DNA of 64,000 bases from Halopiger aswanensis (GTDB lineage Archaea; Halobacteriota; Halobacteria; Halobacteriales; Natrialbaceae): the NCBI RefSeq assembly GCF_003610195.1, contig NZ_RAPO01000003.1, positions 434,001 through 498,000 on the forward strand, given 5' to 3'. Under the pieces are notes generated by a model, which saw only the letters and a program-made list of their open reading frames with translations, did no database searches and was not told the origin of the DNA. The position numbers were made by a program, and so were the translations under genes. Numbering within the stretch: position 1 is the first letter of the stretch; each line of letters starts with the position of its first letter. This document shows, one piece after another, positions 62,956-64,000 of the stretch.

Positions 62956-63573
62956 ATGAGTGACACGGATCTCTTCGCGGCTGCGACCGACGATACGCAC
63001 GCACAGATGATGCAAGCGACCTACGAAGCGCTGCGGAAACACGGCTACTCCGAACTAACGATCCAGCGCATCGGCGACGAGTTTCCCAAGAGCAAGTCGC
63101 TGATCTACCAGCACTACGACAGCAAGGACGAACTGCTCGTCGCCTTCCTCGAGTACCTCCTCGAGCAGTTCGAGGCGGATCTGCCGATCGGCGACGACTT
63201 CGAGAACGCCAAAGAACACCTCGAGATGCTCATCGAGTACGCCCTCCCGAACGAGTTCGGCGACGATCACCTCGATTTCGCGAGGGCCGTCGAAGCGCTG
63301 CGCGGGCAAGCGCCCCACGACGAGGCTTATCAGGAGCAGTTCGCCGCAACCGATGCGTTCTACCGGCGCCTCACCGCCGACGTCATTCGGGTCGGGATCG
63401 AGCAGGGTGTCTTCCGCGACGTCGATCCCGAGCAGACGGCTGCGTTTATCGTCGCAAGCGTCCACGGCGCACGAAATCAGCGCGTGACCGCCGACACGGC
63501 GGCTCCGGTCCGCGCCGCGCGCCGGGAACTCGAGCAGTACATTCGGACGCGACTGGTCGCCGACGACCAGTGA
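62956..63573 (+). CDS. TetR/AcrR-family transcription regulator
   Basis: A 205-residue regulator. The N-terminal DNA-binding domain is MMQATYEALRKHGYSELTIQ, RIGDEFPKSKSLIYQHYDSK and DELLVAFLEYLLEQFEADL, the standard TetR helix-turn-helix. The ligand-binding half has YALPNEFGDDHLDFARAVEA, FYRRLTADVIRVGIEQGVFR and TAAFIVASVHGARNQRVTAD (C-terminal TetR pattern). Target and ligand are unknown; no efflux gene is adjacent. A short A+T-rich stretch (ctatttattcataatg) precedes the ATG. Confidence 0.88.
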   Translation: MSDTDLFAAATDDTHAQMMQATYEALRKHGYSELTIQRIGDEFPKSKSLIYQHYDSKDELLVAFLEYLLEQFEADLPIGDDFENAKEHLEMLIEYALPNEFGDDHLDFARAVEALRGQAPHDEAYQEQFAATDAFYRRLTADVIRVGIEQGVFRDVDPEQTAAFIVASVHGARNQRVTADTAAPVRAARRELEQYIRTRLVADDQ

Positions 63574-63594
63574 CCCGGACAGGAGGCGGGTAAC

Positions 63595-64000
63595 TCAGAG
63601 CTTGTGCCGAAACGCCCGCAACGCGTTCTCTCCCGTCTCCGTCAGCGAGACCTGCTTCGTGCGGCCGACGGACTCGACCTCGATGTAACCGACCTCGAGC
63701 AGCGGCTCGACGATCCGGTTGTTCAGCAGGGCGAACTTCGCCTTCTCGTTTGCGGGATCGGACTTAGTCATGAACTCGAGGGACTCCTCCTCCGCGAAGT
63801 CGATAAGGTCGCTCTTTTTCGGCGTGTAGACCGCGGTATCGGCGCCGTCGATGTAGTTCAGGATTCGGACCTGATCCGTCGACGGCGTCTCGAGCGGGTA
63901 GGAGGGAAGCTGTTCGGCCATCGCCATCCCCTCGGTGCGGGGCCGCTCGTCGACCGGATGGGCGCGGGATTTCGGGTGGACGTAGTAGCCGCTCGCATCG
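63595..64000 (-). CDS. Winged-helix protein, partial at right edge
   Basis: A frame ending at 63595. An internal ATG at 63927 would give 110 residues, but the frame stays open to the window edge with good codon use upstream (YYVHPKSRAHPVDERPRTEG), so the true start is probably outside the window. Visible are STDQVRILNYIDGADTAVYT, KSDLIDFAEEESLEFMTKSD and FALLNNRIVEPLLEVGYIEV, then SVGRTKQVSLTETGENALRA. The last part is a winged-helix with a GYI-V wing typical of haloarchaeal MarR/PadR-like regulators. Convergent with the TetR gene. Confidence 0.65.
   Translation of the reverse strand, partial: DASGYYVHPKSRAHPVDERPRTEGMAMAEQLPSYPLETPSTDQVRILNYIDGADTAVYTPKKSDLIDFAEEESLEFMTKSDPANEKAKFALLNNRIVEPLLEVGYIEVESVGRTKQVSLTETGENALRAFRHKL

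Overview
The window looks like chromosomal DNA of an extremely halophilic archaeon (class Halobacteria, most like a Natrialbaceae such as Natrinema or Haloterrigena). The evidence is very acidic proteins, GC-rich third codon positions, many leaderless genes with a TATA-like box about 27 bases before the start codon, twin-arginine (Tat) signals on exported proteins, and archaeal marker genes (Hef, Hel308, Cgi121, PurO, haloarchaeal malate dehydrogenase). I find about 65 protein genes, one tRNA-Gln, and no rRNA, CRISPR array or transposase.

Left third (1-22.5 kb) is mostly housekeeping: a truncated glycosyltransferase, a polyphosphate kinase/phosphatase pair, the Hef helicase-nuclease, a two-domain multicopper oxidase, small enzymes and regulators, malate dehydrogenase, a ferredoxin, a Tat-exported poly-gamma-glutamate hydrolase, a PiT phosphate transporter, Hel308 overlapped by the KEOPS subunit Cgi121, and an exported LEA14-like protein.

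Middle (22.6-33.6 kb): an amidohydrolase and DUF59 protein divergent from a zinc alcohol dehydrogenase, a trio known from bacterial alkane-monooxygenase clusters; a subtilase whose catalytic Asp is replaced by Asn; an Old Yellow Enzyme; a rhodanese; tRNA-Gln; a double-HNH protein; PurO; and cysE. cysE is preceded by a short leaderless ORF with four consecutive Cys codons that overlaps the cysE start, the expected layout of a cysteine-sensing attenuator.

The most unusual region is 33.8-41.8 kb. A 1,832-residue secreted protein with two blocks of calcium-binding TSP3-type repeats and a variable C-terminal tip is followed, with a 5-base gap and its own Shine-Dalgarno, by a small acidic gene. Beyond it lie more small genes and at least one stand-alone tip homologous to the end of the large protein. 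This is the layout of a polymorphic toxin with its immunity gene and a reservoir of spare tip/immunity cassettes. The DNA at this end is visibly richer in A+T than its surroundings.

Right third (42-64 kb): phosphohexomutase, FMN reductase, GIY-YIG protein, LarB, a histone-fold mini-protein, a tandem paralogue pair of membrane proteins, ribose-5-phosphate isomerase, a signal peptidase split by a one-base frame change, a MacB-type ABC exporter, and an iron-siderophore ABC importer. The importer's two promoters carry near-identical paired DtxR-type operators 34 bp apart. The window closes with an AI-2E family protein, an orphan thiamine-binding protein, a tryptophanase/tyrosine phenol-lyase, aspartate kinase, a TetR regulator and a winged-helix protein that runs off the right edge.
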